DNA of 33,716 nt from Streptomyces sp. NRRL WC-3618 (GCF_001280005.1 NZ_LGDW01000485.1:1-33716); one strand, 5' to 3'; counted from the first letter of the stretch, positions 22,637 through 32,175 are shown. Program-made: numbers and translations. The notes: generated by a model from the letters alone, not told the origin.

Positions 22637-24310
22637 ATGGATGCGGACGTCATCGTCGTCGGAGCCGGCCTCGCCGGACTCGTCGCGGCCCACGAGCTGA
22701 CCAGCAAGGGCCGGCGGGTCGCGCTCGTCGACCAGGAGAACGCCGCCAACCTCGGCGGACAGGCCTTCTGGTCGTTCGGTGGGCTGTTCCTCGTCGACTC
22801 ACCGGAGCAGAGGCGCCTCGGCGTCAAGGACTCCTTCGACCTCGCCTGGAGCGACTGGCAGGGCAGCGCCCAGTTCGACCGCGTCGACGACGAGGACTCC
22901 TGGGCGGTGAAATGGGCGCGCGCCTACGTCGAGTTCGCGGCCGGAGAGAAGCGGTCCTGGCTCGCCGGTCACGGCATCTCGTTCCTGCCGACGGTCGGCT
23001 GGGCCGAACGCGGCGACCTGCGCGCCCACGGACACGGCAACTCCGTACCGCGCTTCCACGTCTCGTGGGGCACGGGCACCGGAGTCGTCGAACCGTTCGT
23101 GCGCAGCGCCAAGCAGGCGTCCCGCGCCGGGCTGCTGACCTTCCACCACCGCCACCAGGTCGACGAACTCGTCGTCACGGAGGGCGCCGTGCGCGGCGTA
23201 CGCGGCACGGTCCTCGCCGAGGACACCTCCGCGCGCGGAGTGGCCTCCAACCGGGAGCGGATCGGCGACTTCGAACTCACCGCCCAGGCCGTGATCGTCA
23301 CCACCGGCGGCATCGGCGCCAACCACGACATCGTGCGCCAGTACTGGCCCGAGCGGCTCGGCACGGCGCCGGCCACCATGGTCACCGGGGTGCCCGCCTA
23401 CGTCGACGGGCGGATGCTCGCCATCAGCGCCGAGGCCGGAGTCCGCCTCGTCAACCGCGACCGCATGTGGCACTACACCGAGGGCATCCAGAACTGGAAC
23501 CCGGTCTGGCCCGGCCACGGCATCCGCATCCTGCCCGGCCCGTCCTCCATGTGGTTCGACGCGCTCGGCCGCCGCCTGCCCGACCCGTGCCTGCCCGGGT
23601 ACGACACCCTCGGCACCCTCAAGTACCTGCGCACCACCGAGGATCTCGCCGAGCACGACCACTCCTGGTTCGTCCTCACCCAGCGGATCATCGAGAAGGA
23701 GTTCGCGCTCTCGGGTTCCGAGCAGAACCCCGACATCACCGCCAAGAACCGCAAGGCGTTCCTCAAGGAGCGCATCCTCGGCAAGGGCGCCCCCGGCCCG
23801 GTGGCCGACTTCGTGAGGAACGGCGCGGACTTCGTGGTCGCCGGCACCCTCGACCAACTCATCGGCAAGATGAACGAGTTGACCGACAAGCCGCTCCTCG
23901 ACGTGGCCCGGGTGCGCAGCCAGATCGAGGCCCGCGACCTCCAGATCGCCAACCCGTACAGCAAGGACGCCCAGGTCCAGGGCATCCGCAACTCCCGCCG
24001 CTACATCGGCGACCGGCTCGGCCGCACCGCCGTCCCGCACCGCATCCTCGACCCCGAGGCCGGCCCGCTGATCGGCGTCAAGCTCCACACCCTCACCCGC
24101 AAGACCCTCGGCGGCATCCAGACGGACCTCGACTCACGCGCGCTGGGCGCGACGGGCGAACCCGTCGAGGGCCTGTACGCGGCCGGTGAGGTCGCCGGGT
24201 TCGGCGGCGGCGGCGTCCACGGCTACAACGCCCTGGAGGGCACCTTCCTCGGCGGCTGCCTGTTCTCGGGCCGCGCGGCGGGACGGGCGGCGGCACGGGC
24301 GACGGTCTGA
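22637..24310 (+). CDS. FAD-binding dehydrogenase (fumarate reductase / ketosteroid dehydrogenase-like flavoprotein)
   Basis: A 557-residue flavoprotein. The N-terminal dinucleotide motif is DVIVVGAGLAGLVAAHEL (4-21), followed by the FAD-contacting ALVDQENAANLGGQAFWS; the second FAD segment is VIVTTGGIGANHD and the C-terminal one YAAGEVAGFGGGGVHGYNAL with LEGTFLGGCLFSGRAAG. This is the layout of the succinate dehydrogenase/fumarate reductase and 3-ketosteroid delta-1-dehydrogenase superfamily; length fits the large FAD-binding dehydrogenases of actinobacteria. Substrate is unknown; a steroid, unsaturated acid or other hydrophobic compound that is also the TetR ligand is plausible. ATG at 22637 follows GGAAGGG; an in-frame ATG at 22616 overlaps the TetR stop by four bases and would add seven residues. 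It converges on the DUF488 gene with seven bases between. Confidence 0.9.
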   Translation: MDADVIVVGAGLAGLVAAHELTSKGRRVALVDQENAANLGGQAFWSFGGLFLVDSPEQRRLGVKDSFDLAWSDWQGSAQFDRVDDEDSWAVKWARAYVEFAAGEKRSWLAGHGISFLPTVGWAERGDLRAHGHGNSVPRFHVSWGTGTGVVEPFVRSAKQASRAGLLTFHHRHQVDELVVTEGAVRGVRGTVLAEDTSARGVASNRERIGDFELTAQAVIVTTGGIGANHDIVRQYWPERLGTAPATMVTGVPAYVDGRMLAISAEAGVRLVNRDRMWHYTEGIQNWNPVWPGHGIRILPGPSSMWFDALGRRLPDPCLPGYDTLGTLKYLRTTEDLAEHDHSWFVLTQRIIEKEFALSGSEQNPDITAKNRKAFLKERILGKGAPGPVADFVRNGADFVVAGTLDQLIGKMNELTDKPLLDVARVRSQIEARDLQIANPYSKDAQVQGIRNSRRYIGDRLGRTAVPHRILDPEAGPLIGVKLHTLTRKTLGGIQTDLDSRALGATGEPVEGLYAAGEVAGFGGGGVHGYNALEGTFLGGCLFSGRAAGRAAARATV

Positions 24311-24317
24311 GAAGGCT

Positions 24318-24689
24318 TCAGCGCCCTCCTCCGGACGTCAGCAGTTCGGCCAGCACGGAAGCATGGCTCCGCGCGGGGGACCTGGTGGCGGTCACGAGCG
24401 TCACCGGTCCCTTGGCGGCGAGTGTGCGCAGCGCGTCCAGGGACTCCGCCGCGTCAGGCGCGGCCAGCTCCGCCTCGTAACGACGCCGGAACTCGTCGTA
24501 CGCGTCGGACATGTCCTCCTGGGCGTGGTACCAGCGGCGCAGCTCGGTCGACGGGGTGAGCGCTTTCGGCCACTCGTCGACCCGCGCCGCCTCCTTGGAC
24601 AGGCCGCGCGGCCAGAGCCGGTCGACCAGGACGCGTACCCCGTCGTCCGGCTCGGGAGGTTCGTGGACACGGCGGACGTGAACGGTCAC
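24318..24689 (-). CDS. DUF488 family protein
   Basis: A 123-residue DUF488 protein. Typical sequences are VRVLVDRLWPRGLSKEAARV (about 17-36), the WPKALTPSTELRRWYHAQ segment and the C-terminal PVTLVTATRSPARSHASVLAEL. No activity is established for the family; conserved Arg, Trp and His residues suggest an enzyme or nucleic-acid role. GTG at 24689 was chosen because GGAGG sits six bases upstream; an in-frame upstream start at 24761 has no such site. It is divergent from the M1 peptidase gene across 160 bases. Confidence 0.88.
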   Translation of the reverse strand: MTVHVRRVHEPPEPDDGVRVLVDRLWPRGLSKEAARVDEWPKALTPSTELRRWYHAQEDMSDAYDEFRRRYEAELAAPDAAESLDALRTLAAKGPVTLVTATRSPARSHASVLAELLTSGGGR

Positions 24690-24849
24690 GAGCGGCCTCC
24701 GGCAGTGGGGGAAGAGATACGGGACCGAAAGCATGATCTGTCCGGTCGGTAAGTCTCGCAACTTGACCGTTTGGAGGAGGAAACCGCGCGGTGGCGCCTC
24801 TATGGTGAAAACCCTGAAGAAGATCAGATCTCATACCGTAGGAGCTCGC

Positions 24850-26274
24850 GTGAGACCCCCCAGGAAGTACGCAGGCATACGCACCACCGTTCTGCGCCGT
24901 GACGCCGTCGTCGCGACCGTGCCCGTCGCACTCGCGGCCCTGCTGGCCGCCGCGGGCCCCGCGGGAGCCGCGACGGCAGGCGCCTCCGGAGTCGGAGACC
25001 CGTACTTCCCGCAGGCCGGAAACGGCGGCTACCACGTCGGCCACTACGACCTGAACCTCCGCTACGACCCCACGAGCCACCGCCTCGACGGCAGGGCCGT
25101 ACTCACCGTCCGCGCCACCCAGAAGCTGACCCGCTTCAACCTCGACCTGAGCGGCCTGAAGGTCACCGCGCTCACCGTCGACCGCGTCAACGCGGGTTTC
25201 CGGCGCTCCGGGCAGGAACTGACCGTCACCCCGCGCCGCGCCCTGAACAAGGACCAGACGTTCAAGGTCGCCGTCAGCTACACGGGCGTCCCCAAGGCGG
25301 TCACCGACCCGGACGGCTCGAAGGACGGCTGGATCACCACCGACGACGGCGCGTTCGTCGCCGGGGAGCCGCAGGGCTCCATGAGCTGGTTCCCCGGCAA
25401 CAACCACCCCAAGGACAAGGCCTCCTACGACTTCACGATCACCGTCCCCCGGGGGCACACCGCGGTCGCCAACGGCGTTCTCCTGGGCCAGCGGACGGCC
25501 GCCGGCAAGACCACCTTCCGCTGGCGCCAGTCCGAGCCGATGGCCTCCTATCTGGCCACGGCCACGGTGGGGAAGTTCAAGGTCGAGCAGTACACCACCC
25601 GCAGCGGCATCAAGGTCTACAACGCCGTCGATCCGCGCGAGGCCGCCGCCGCCGCGCCCGTGCTGAAGAAACTGCCGTCCGTCCTGGACTGGGAGGCGAA
25701 GCTCTTCGGCCCCTACCCGTTCCGCGCCGCCGGATCCATAGTCGACCGCGCCCCGCAGGTCGGCTTCGCACTGGAGACGCAGTCCCGTCCCGTGTACGAC
25801 CGGGCACCCGACCTGAGCACCCTCGTCCACGAGAACGCACACCAGTGGTTCGGCGACTCCGTCGCCCTCACCACCTGGAAGGACATCTGGCTCAACGAGG
25901 GCTTCGCGACCTACGCGGAGTGGCTGTACGCGGAACAGCACGGCGGCCCGAGCGCCCAGAAGACCTTCGACCGCCTCTACGCCACGGCCAAGAACAACGA
26001 GCTGTGGTCGTTCCCGCCCGCCGACCCGGGCAGCGGCGCGAACATCTTCGGCCGGCCCGTCTACGACCGCGGCGCCATGGCCCTGCACAAGCTCCGCAAG
26101 ACGGTCGGTGACCAGGCGTTCTTCAAGACCCTGCGCACCTGGGCCACCCAGCACCGAAACGGGCACGGTACGACCGCCCAGTTCACCGCCCTCGCCGAGC
26201 GGATCTCCGGCAAGGACCTGGACAACCTCTTCCGGACCTGGATCGGCACCAAGGGCAAGCCCACCGCGCCGTAA
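24850..26274 (+). CDS. Secreted M1 family zinc metallopeptidase
   Basis: A 474-residue M1 (gluzincin aminopeptidase) protein. The first 42 residues are a long export signal: basic MRPPRKYAGIRTTVLRR, a hydrophobic VATVPVALAALLAAAGPAGA and a probable cleavage after AGA near 40. The N-terminal beta domain (about 60-250) precedes the catalytic domain with the zinc site HENAHQ (H327, E328, H331) and NEGFATYAEW (E350). The substrate motif GAMEN is replaced by VGFALETQS (304-312), as in some short bacterial M1 relatives, so exopeptidase specificity is uncertain. The usual C-terminal HEAT-like domain is absent. GTG at 24850 has AGGAG five bases upstream; an in-frame upstream ATG at 24802 would lengthen the leader and lacks a site. 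A strong hairpin ends the gene. Confidence 0.93.
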   Translation: MRPPRKYAGIRTTVLRRDAVVATVPVALAALLAAAGPAGAATAGASGVGDPYFPQAGNGGYHVGHYDLNLRYDPTSHRLDGRAVLTVRATQKLTRFNLDLSGLKVTALTVDRVNAGFRRSGQELTVTPRRALNKDQTFKVAVSYTGVPKAVTDPDGSKDGWITTDDGAFVAGEPQGSMSWFPGNNHPKDKASYDFTITVPRGHTAVANGVLLGQRTAAGKTTFRWRQSEPMASYLATATVGKFKVEQYTTRSGIKVYNAVDPREAAAAAPVLKKLPSVLDWEAKLFGPYPFRAAGSIVDRAPQVGFALETQSRPVYDRAPDLSTLVHENAHQWFGDSVALTTWKDIWLNEGFATYAEWLYAEQHGGPSAQKTFDRLYATAKNNELWSFPPADPGSGANIFGRPVYDRGAMALHKLRKTVGDQAFFKTLRTWATQHRNGHGTTAQFTALAERISGKDLDNLFRTWIGTKGKPTAP

Positions 26275-26286
26275 CACGCGGCCCGC

Positions 26287-26310
26287 CTCCCCGGGCTCCG
26301 GCCCGGGGAG
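26287..26310. terminator. Strong hairpin terminator between convergent genes
   Basis: CTCCCCGGGC and GCCCGGGGAG form a perfect ten-pair stem with a TCCG loop, 12 bases after the M1 peptidase stop and 22 bases before the stop of the convergent cyclic-nucleotide-binding gene. It can serve both directions; there is no long T tract. Confidence 0.75.
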
Positions 26311-26332
26311 CACATTCGCATGCCGGCGCTTC

Positions 26333-26788
26333 CTATATGGGTCCCCGCTTGTTCAGGGAGAGGTTGTCCATCAGCCGGCCCCGGGTCAGCTCCAGCCGAT
26401 GGGCGAGGATCTCGGCGATGACCCGCACCAGCTGGAGCCCGAGAGCGGGGTCCTCCTCGCAGAGCTCGAGCACTGACGCGGCATCGAACTCGTACGCGCG
26501 TACGGGGCTGAAGGCCTCGGCACCGAAGTCCCACCGGTGGGGAGGGAAGAGCCAGGACCAGCCGAGCAGATCGCCCGCACCGAGGCTGGCCACCGTCACC
26601 CGCTGCGCCGGCGTCACCTGCTGCACCAGGGAGACCGCGCCGGAGCGGACCACCCAGAACCGGTCGGCGGTGCCGCCCGCCTCGAAGATCGTCTGGTCCT
26701 CCGGGAAGGACACCTCGGTCGCGAGAGCCAGCAGACGCTCACGCCGGGGCGGGGGAAGGGCGGTCAGCAGCTTTGTCGCTTTGGTCAT
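26333..26788 (-). CDS. Small cyclic nucleotide-binding domain protein
   Basis: A 151-residue protein that is a lone CRP/cNMP-binding beta-roll with a short helical tail: FPEDQTIFEAGGTADRFWVV (about 28-47), the VTVASLGAGDLLGWSWLFPP loop and the closing helix VRVIAEILAHRLELTRGRLM. It has no DNA-binding helix-turn-helix, so it is not a CRP regulator. The loop has GDLLGWSW in place of the GExAL-x-x-R/T cAMP-binding motif, so the ligand may not be cAMP. ATG at 26788 has GAGGAG eight bases upstream. It is a stand-alone module that could act on a partner protein; the neighbouring Gfo/Idh gene lies upstream on the same strand after a 153-base gap. Confidence 0.88.
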   Translation of the reverse strand: MTKATKLLTALPPPRRERLLALATEVSFPEDQTIFEAGGTADRFWVVRSGAVSLVQQVTPAQRVTVASLGAGDLLGWSWLFPPHRWDFGAEAFSPVRAYEFDAASVLELCEEDPALGLQLVRVIAEILAHRLELTRGRLMDNLSLNKRGPI

Positions 26789-26812
26789 GAGCAGGGCTCC
26801 TCGCCGGCGATC

Positions 26813-26873
26813 TGGAGGGAGGCCGTCCGCCTCGGCAGCGCACTACCCGGTTCCGGTGGCTCCCCTCCCTCCA
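26813..26873. repeat. Perfect 10-bp inverted repeat, arms 41 bases apart
   Basis: TGGAGGGAGG (26813-26822) and CCTCCCTCCA (26864-26873) pair perfectly. They lie in the gap upstream of the cyclic-nucleotide-binding gene and downstream of the Gfo/Idh stop. The arm at 26864-26873 reads TGGAGGGAGG on the minus strand as well as the other reading so on the plus strand, which would suit either a large stem-loop or paired protein-binding sites. Confidence 0.45.
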
Positions 26874-26941
26874 TTTCAGCCGTTGCGGACGCGCCGGGCA
26901 CCTCGGCGGCGGACACAGAACCGCTCTGTGACACACAGTGC

Positions 26942-27877
26942 TCAGCCCTTGGACACCTGGGCCATCAGCGTCTGCAGATGCAGGCCCCGGCGGGCGTCGA
27001 GGTCACCGGGGACGCCGGTGCGTACGGCGGTCGCGAACTCGCGGCGCAGCACCGGCCAGCTCTCCTCGTGGTCGAGTTCGGTGCCGTCGAACACCAACTC
27101 CGGTCCCGAACCGAAGAGTTCGACACGGGCGATACCTCGCGGAACGTTCACCGAACCGGACAGGGAGGCCTGACTGACCGCGCCGTTCTCGTGCTCACAG
27201 GTGAGTTCGACCCAGCGGCGCGGATCCCCGGTACCGCGCACCCGCGCGATCCGCCCCACCGCCGCGTCGAGCAGATCGAGGACATGCGGTCCCAGATCGA
27301 GCAGCGCGCCGTGTTCGAGCCGCCAGGACGTCGCGAACGCGCCGCCCAGGAAGGCATCGCTCAGAAAACACGCCCGCGCCCCGAACACGTCCGCCTCGCT
27401 CGCCGCCTTCAGGAAGCGGCGGGTCTCTGGGTGGTACCGGTTGGTCAGGGTGACCTGGGAGACGACCCCCGCCTCGTCGATCGCGTCCACCAGCCGCCGG
27501 GCCGCCGCCAGATCCTCGGCGACGGGCTTTTCCAGCAGCAGCGCCTTGCCGGCCTTCGCGGCGCGCAGCGCGAGCTCGGCCTGTACGGCGGGCGGCACGG
27601 CGAACGCCACCGCCTCGCAGGAGTCGAGGAGTTCCTCGAACCGGGCCGCCACCGGTGCCCTGTACGGCGCCGCCGTCTCCTGAGCGGCTTCGGGGCGCCG
27701 CGCCCAGACCCCGGCGAGCTCTGTCTCGGGCCCGGCGGCCAGCACGCGCGCGTGCACCCACTGGGCCCAGGGCCCGGCGCCCACGAGCCCGACCTTGACG
27801 GGCGCCTGCGCCCACAGTGCGGCGGTACTGGTCACGGCAGGGTCCAATCCGTACGGGGAGGCCGATGCGGAGATCAC
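26942..27877 (-). CDS. Gfo/Idh/MocA family NAD(P)-dependent oxidoreductase
   Basis: A sugar or polyol oxidoreductase-like protein of about 310 residues. The Rossmann motif VKVGLVGAGPWAQWVHARVL appears near the start; LLLEKPVAEDLAAARRLVD carries the family EKP lysine motif, and the C-terminal beta sheet domain includes VTLTNRYHPETRRFL and LDLGPHVLDLLDAAVG, the HxxD-type catalytic histidine region. Substrate cannot be assigned. The start is uncertain: GTG at 27877 has GGAGG ten bases upstream; GTG at 27886 is too close to it, and GTG at 27835 gives a more usual short N-terminus but no ribosome binding site. It lies about 48 bases after the acyl-CoA ligase stop on the same strand and may share its transcript. 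Confidence 0.88.
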   Translation of the reverse strand: MISASASPYGLDPAVTSTAALWAQAPVKVGLVGAGPWAQWVHARVLAAGPETELAGVWARRPEAAQETAAPYRAPVAARFEELLDSCEAVAFAVPPAVQAELALRAAKAGKALLLEKPVAEDLAAARRLVDAIDEAGVVSQVTLTNRYHPETRRFLKAASEADVFGARACFLSDAFLGGAFATSWRLEHGALLDLGPHVLDLLDAAVGRIARVRGTGDPRRWVELTCEHENGAVSQASLSGSVNVPRGIARVELFGSGPELVFDGTELDHEESWPVLRREFATAVRTGVPGDLDARRGLHLQTLMAQVSKG

Positions 27878-27925
27878 TCTGCGCACCCCTCCGCCGTACC
27901 GTCAACAGGCGTCCGCGCCGTGGGC

Positions 27926-29836
27926 TCAGCGGAACACGTTGTCCGCGTCGTCCCAGTGCGCGAGTTCGTCCGCCGCCGCGTTCGGCCGGGGGGAGCGCTT
28001 CCTGGCCTGGTACATCGCGTCGATCTCGAAGGCGTAGTGCCGCACGATCGCGTCCCGGCGCAGCTTCATCGAGGGGGTCAGCAGGCCGTTGCTGAGGTCG
28101 AAGGGCTCCGCGAGGACCCGGAACACCCGGATCGACTCGGAGCGCGACACCGTGCTGTTGGCGGCGGCGACGGCCCGGCCGATCTCCTCCCGCAGGGCGT
28201 TCTCCTCGCGCGCCTGGCGGTGCGGCGTGTCCTCCTGCAGGGCCAGCGAGGCGCGCCAGTGCGCCAGGAACTCCGGGTCGAGGGTGATCAGGGCGCCCAC
28301 ACACGGCCGGTTGTCGCCCACTATCACCGCCTGGTGCACCAGCGGATGCATACGCAACCGGTGCTCCATGGCGGCAGGGGCGACGCTCTTGCCGCTGCTG
28401 GTGATGATGATGTCCTTCTTGCGTCCGGTGATCGTCAGATACCCCTCCTGATCCAGCTGCCCGATGTCCCCCGTGGCCAGCCAGCCGCCCCGCAGCGCCG
28501 CCCGGGTGCCCGCGTCGTCGTTCACGTACCCCTGGAAGACGGAGACGCCGTGCACGAGGATCTCGCCGTCCTCGGCGACCCGGATCTCCGTGCCGGGCAG
28601 CGGCCGCCCGACCGTCCCGAACTTCACCCGGCCCACGGGGTGTGCGGTGATACCGCCGCTGGTCTCGGTGAGGCCGTAGCCGTCGTTGACGAGGATGCCG
28701 ATACCCGCGTAGAAGAGGGCGAGTTCGCGGTTGAGAGGTGAGCCGCCGGAGACCGCGCCGCGGACCCGCCCGCCCAGGGCGGCGCGGAGTTTGCGGTACA
28801 CCGTCCGCTCGTAGAGGGCGTGTTGGAGCCGCAGGTCGAAGCCGGGCCCGGAACCCGTGCCGAGCCGCTGCCGTTCCTCTGCCGTCGCGAAGTCCCGTGC
28901 GGTGCTGACGGCCCGCTCGAACAGGCTGCCCCGGCCCGCTTGCTGGGCGGCGCGCAGGAAGTTCTTGTAGATCTTCTCGAACACCGACGGGACCGCGTAC
29001 AGAGACGTCGGCCGGAACGAGAGCAGCGCCGACGACAGCGCGTCCCCGGTCAGCTCGGGTTCGTGCCCCATCAGCACGCCGCCGCGCAGACACAGACCCT
29101 GGATCATCAGGCCGTACACGTGGGAGAAGGGCAGGAAGGCGAGGACCGCGGGCTGTTCGCCGGGCGGTGCCGCCGTGTGCCGCCAGCCCGCGAGAAGGGT
29201 GTCGCACGGGCCGGCCAGATTGCGGTGGGTCAGGGCGCAGCCGTGAGGACGCCCGGTCGTGCCGGAGGTGTAGGCGACCACCGCGGCCGAGTCAGGCAGC
29301 ACGATCCGGCGCATCGAGTCGACCGTGGCGTTCGGCACCGGCCGCCCCAGCTCCACGAGCTGGCGCAGAGCTCCGTCGTCGAGCTGCCACACGTTGCGCA
29401 ACAGGGGCAAAGAGGTGCACACCGAGCCGACGGTCATCAGGCCCTGCTCGTCCTCGACGACCACGGCGCTGCACTGCGAGTCGGCGAGGATCCAGGCGAC
29501 CTGGTCGCGGGAGGAGGTCGGGTAGATCGGCACGACCTCGGCGCCCACCGTCCACAGCGCGTAGCAGAGCACCGTCCACTCGTAGCGGGTGCGGGCCATG
29601 ATGGCCACGCGGTGGCCCGGCGAGATGCCGGAGGCGATGAATCCCTTGGCCAGGTCGACGACCTCGTCCCGCAGTTCGGCGGCCGTCATCTGCGTCCAGA
29701 CCTGCTCGGCCGGGTCGGCGCGGCGCGCGATCTGCGGCAGGTTCGGTGCACGCAGCGCCGTGTCGAAGACGCTGTCGGCGAGCCCGCCGGTCAGTGGTGC
29801 GGGGGTGTGGGGGGGAGCGAGGGCGAAGTCGCGCAT
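27926..29836 (-). CDS. AMP-dependent long-chain fatty acid-CoA ligase family protein
   Basis: A 636-residue adenylate-forming enzyme, expected to activate a fatty or other carboxylic acid with ATP and join it to CoA. Motifs: the P-loop AYTSGTTGRPHG (188-199), FLPFSHVYGLMIQ, DGYGLTETSGG, GWLATGDIGQLD and the catalytic-lysine region near the C-terminus (NGLLTPSMKLRRDAIV). It lacks a signal peptide and matches the FadD/long-chain ligase length of about 600 residues. ATG at 29836 was chosen: AGGAG lies six bases upstream, whereas GTG at 29869 has none. Product and pathway are unknown. It follows glgB on the same strand with 120 bases between and no clear terminator, so read-through from the glucan operon is possible. 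Confidence 0.93.
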   Translation of the reverse strand: MRDFALAPPHTPAPLTGGLADSVFDTALRAPNLPQIARRADPAEQVWTQMTAAELRDEVVDLAKGFIASGISPGHRVAIMARTRYEWTVLCYALWTVGAEVVPIYPTSSRDQVAWILADSQCSAVVVEDEQGLMTVGSVCTSLPLLRNVWQLDDGALRQLVELGRPVPNATVDSMRRIVLPDSAAVVAYTSGTTGRPHGCALTHRNLAGPCDTLLAGWRHTAAPPGEQPAVLAFLPFSHVYGLMIQGLCLRGGVLMGHEPELTGDALSSALLSFRPTSLYAVPSVFEKIYKNFLRAAQQAGRGSLFERAVSTARDFATAEERQRLGTGSGPGFDLRLQHALYERTVYRKLRAALGGRVRGAVSGGSPLNRELALFYAGIGILVNDGYGLTETSGGITAHPVGRVKFGTVGRPLPGTEIRVAEDGEILVHGVSVFQGYVNDDAGTRAALRGGWLATGDIGQLDQEGYLTITGRKKDIIITSSGKSVAPAAMEHRLRMHPLVHQAVIVGDNRPCVGALITLDPEFLAHWRASLALQEDTPHRQAREENALREEIGRAVAAANSTVSRSESIRVFRVLAEPFDLSNGLLTPSMKLRRDAIVRHYAFEIDAMYQARKRSPRPNAAADELAHWDDADNVFR

Positions 29837-29956
29837 GCGCTGCTCCTGGATCGTACTGACTGTGACCACGCCGACGAGTGGAGTTATCGACGGTGAACGA
29901 ATCTAGCTCAGGTGACGGAGTTTGTTGCCGGGAACTGTGAAGTCTCTTTCCCCGCC

Positions 29957-32170
29957 TCACCCACGCAGCGGCGTCAGCCACACCGTGGCGAGCGGCGGCA
30001 GCGTCAGCCGCACACAGGACGAACGGGACTTCACAGCACCGGAGTTGATGACATCGCTGCCACCGTACCGGGCGGCATCGGTGTTGAGGACCTCCTGCCA
30101 GGCGGTGACCGGGCCCGGAACATCGAGGCCGTACTCGTGCCGCACCACCGGCGAGAAGTTGCTGACGGCCAGCAAGGGCGCTCCGTGTGCGTCGAAGCGC
30201 AGGAAAGCGAAGACGTTGTCCTCGGCGGCGTCCCCGGCCACCCACCGGAAGCCGGCGGGGTCGGTGTCGCGCTGCCACAGGGCGGCGGTGCGCCGGTAGA
30301 CGGCGTTGAGGTCGCGGACCAGGTCGCGCACGCCCCGGTGGTCGGGCTCGGCCGCGTACTGCGGGTCCAGCAGCCACCAGTCCGGCCCGTCGGCCTGCGA
30401 CCACTCCGACCCCTGGGCGAACTCCTGCCCCATGAAGAGGAGTTGCTTGCCGGGGTGGGCCCACATGAAACCGAGGTACGCGCGGTGGTTCGCCCGTTGC
30501 TGCCACCAGTCGCCCGGCATCTTCGACACCAGCGAGCGCTTGCCGTGGACGACTTCGTCGTGGGAGATCGGCAGGACGTAGTTCTCGCTGTAGGCGTACA
30601 CCATCGAGAACGTCATCTCGTGGTGGTGGTACTTGCGATGGACCGGCTCGTGGCCCACATAGCCGAGCGAGTCGTGCATCCACCCCATGTTCCACTTCAG
30701 GCCGAAGCCGAGCCCGCCGCTGTCCGTGGGCCGGGTCACCCCGTCCCACGCCGTGGACTCCTCGGCGATCGTCATGACCCCCGGGACCCGCCGGTACACG
30801 GTGGCGTTCATCTCCTGGAGGAAGGCGACCGCGTCGAGATCCTCCCGCCCGCCGTACACGTTCGGCGTCCACTGCCCCGAGTCGCGCGAATAGTCGAGGT
30901 AGAGCATCGACGCGACCGCGTCGACCCGCAGCCCGTCGAGATGGAACTCCTCGCACCAGTACACGGCGTTGGCGACCAGGAAGTTGCGCACCTCGGTGCG
31001 CCCGAGGTCGAACTCGTACGTCCCCCAGTCCGGATGCTCGGCCCGCCGCATGTCGCCGGGCTCGTACAGGGGCGTCCCGTCGAAGCGGGCCAGCGCCCAG
31101 TCGTCCTTGGGGAAGTGCGCGGGCACCCAGTCCAACAGAACACCGACACCGGCCCGGTGCAGCGCGTCGACCAGATACCGGAAGTCGTCCGGGGAACCCA
31201 GCCGGGCGGTCGGGGCGTAGTAGGAGGTGACCTGGTACCCCCAGGACGGGCCGAACGGATGCTCGGCGACCGGCATGAGCTGCACATGGGTGAAACCCAG
31301 GTCGGCCACGTATGCGGGGAGCTCGTCGGCGAGTTGACGGTACGTCAGTCCGGGCCGCCAGGACGGAAGGTGGACCTCGTACACGGAGAACGGCTCCTCG
31401 TGCACGGCACTGCCGGAGCGGCGCGCGAGCCACTCCTCGTCGCCCCACTGGTAATGGGAGGCGGTGACGACGGACGCCGTCGCGGGCGGCACCTCGGTGC
31501 GCCGGGCCATCGGGTCCGCCTTCATGACCCGGCCGCCGTCTGGGCCCACGACCTCGAACTTGTACCGCTCGCCCTCACCCACGCCCGGCACGAACAGCTC
31601 CCACACCCCGGCGGCGCCGAGGGAGCGCATCGGGTGGGCGGTACCGTCCCAGCACGTGAAGTCCCCGGCGACACGGACCCCTTGGGCGTTCGGCGCCCAG
31701 ACGGTGAAGCGGGTCCCGGTGACGCCCTGGTGGGTCATGGGCTGTGCGCCCAGCGCCTTCCACAGCTCCTCGTGGCGCCCCTCGCGGATGAGATGCAGAT
31801 CCAGCTCACCGAGCGCGGGCAGGAAACGGTAAGGATCCTCGACCTCCGACTCGCCGCCCTCGTACGACACCAGCAACGTGTAGGCGGGCAGCGCGGCGCC
31901 GGAGGGATCGAAGGGGAGCACGGCGCTGAAGAACCCGTCACCGTCGTCGTCGAGCCTGATCCGCCGCCCGTCGACGAGCACACTCACCCCGCGCGCGTAC
32001 GGGCGCAACGCACGGACGACGACGCCGCCGGGCCCGGGATGCGCGCCGAGCAGCGCGTGCGGATCGTGATGGGTGCCGGCCAGCAGACGCTGCTTCTCGC
32101 CGGGATCCCACAGGCTGTCGGGCCTGCCCAGGGAAGGCGTGTCGGAGAGAGAGGGATCATGCAGGGCCAC
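29957..32170 (-). CDS. glgB: 1,4-alpha-glucan branching enzyme GlgB
   Basis: Cuts alpha-1,4-glucan chains and rejoins them as alpha-1,6 branches. The 737 residues contain an N-terminal GlgB/CBM48 region ([13 protein letters not shown], then [20 protein letters not shown] near 153-172) and a GH13 barrel with [11 protein letters not shown], the conserved [12 protein letters not shown], the nucleophile D417 in [13 protein letters not shown] and acid/base E470 in [10 protein letters not shown], and [11 protein letters not shown]; the C-terminal beta domain follows. GTG at 32170 has GAGGAGG nine bases upstream and lies five bases after the maltokinase stop. With mak and treS upstream it belongs to the GlgE pathway, where it branches the maltose 1-phosphate-derived glucan. 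Confidence 0.97.
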   Translation of the reverse strand: MALHDPSLSDTPSLGRPDSLWDPGEKQRLLAGTHHDPHALLGAHPGPGGVVVRALRPYARGVSVLVDGRRIRLDDDGDGFFSAVLPFDPSGAALPAYTLLVSYEGGESEVEDPYRFLPALGELDLHLIREGRHEELWKALGAQPMTHQGVTGTRFTVWAPNAQGVRVAGDFTCWDGTAHPMRSLGAAGVWELFVPGVGEGERYKFEVVGPDGGRVMKADPMARRTEVPPATASVVTASHYQWGDEEWLARRSGSAVHEEPFSVYEVHLPSWRPGLTYRQLADELPAYVADLGFTHVQLMPVAEHPFGPSWGYQVTSYYAPTARLGSPDDFRYLVDALHRAGVGVLLDWVPAHFPKDDWALARFDGTPLYEPGDMRRAEHPDWGTYEFDLGRTEVRNFLVANAVYWCEEFHLDGLRVDAVASMLYLDYSRDSGQWTPNVYGGREDLDAVAFLQEMNATVYRRVPGVMTIAEESTAWDGVTRPTDSGGLGFGLKWNMGWMHDSLGYVGHEPVHRKYHHHEMTFSMVYAYSENYVLPISHDEVVHGKRSLVSKMPGDWWQQRANHRAYLGFMWAHPGKQLLFMGQEFAQGSEWSQADGPDWWLLDPQYAAEPDHRGVRDLVRDLNAVYRRTAALWQRDTDPAGFRWVAGDAAEDNVFAFLRFDAHGAPLLAVSNFSPVVRHEYGLDVPGPVTAWQEVLNTDAARYGGSDVINSGAVKSRSSCVRLTLPPLATVWLTPLRG

Positions 32171-32175
32171 AGCTG

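Noticed and set aside
24690..24849. Search for a riboswitch or promoter in the DUF488-M1 gap
   Set aside because: ACCGCGCGGT (24783-24792) is a short palindrome and TATGGT (24801) could be a -10 box, but no good -35 box or conserved RNA fold was recognisable.
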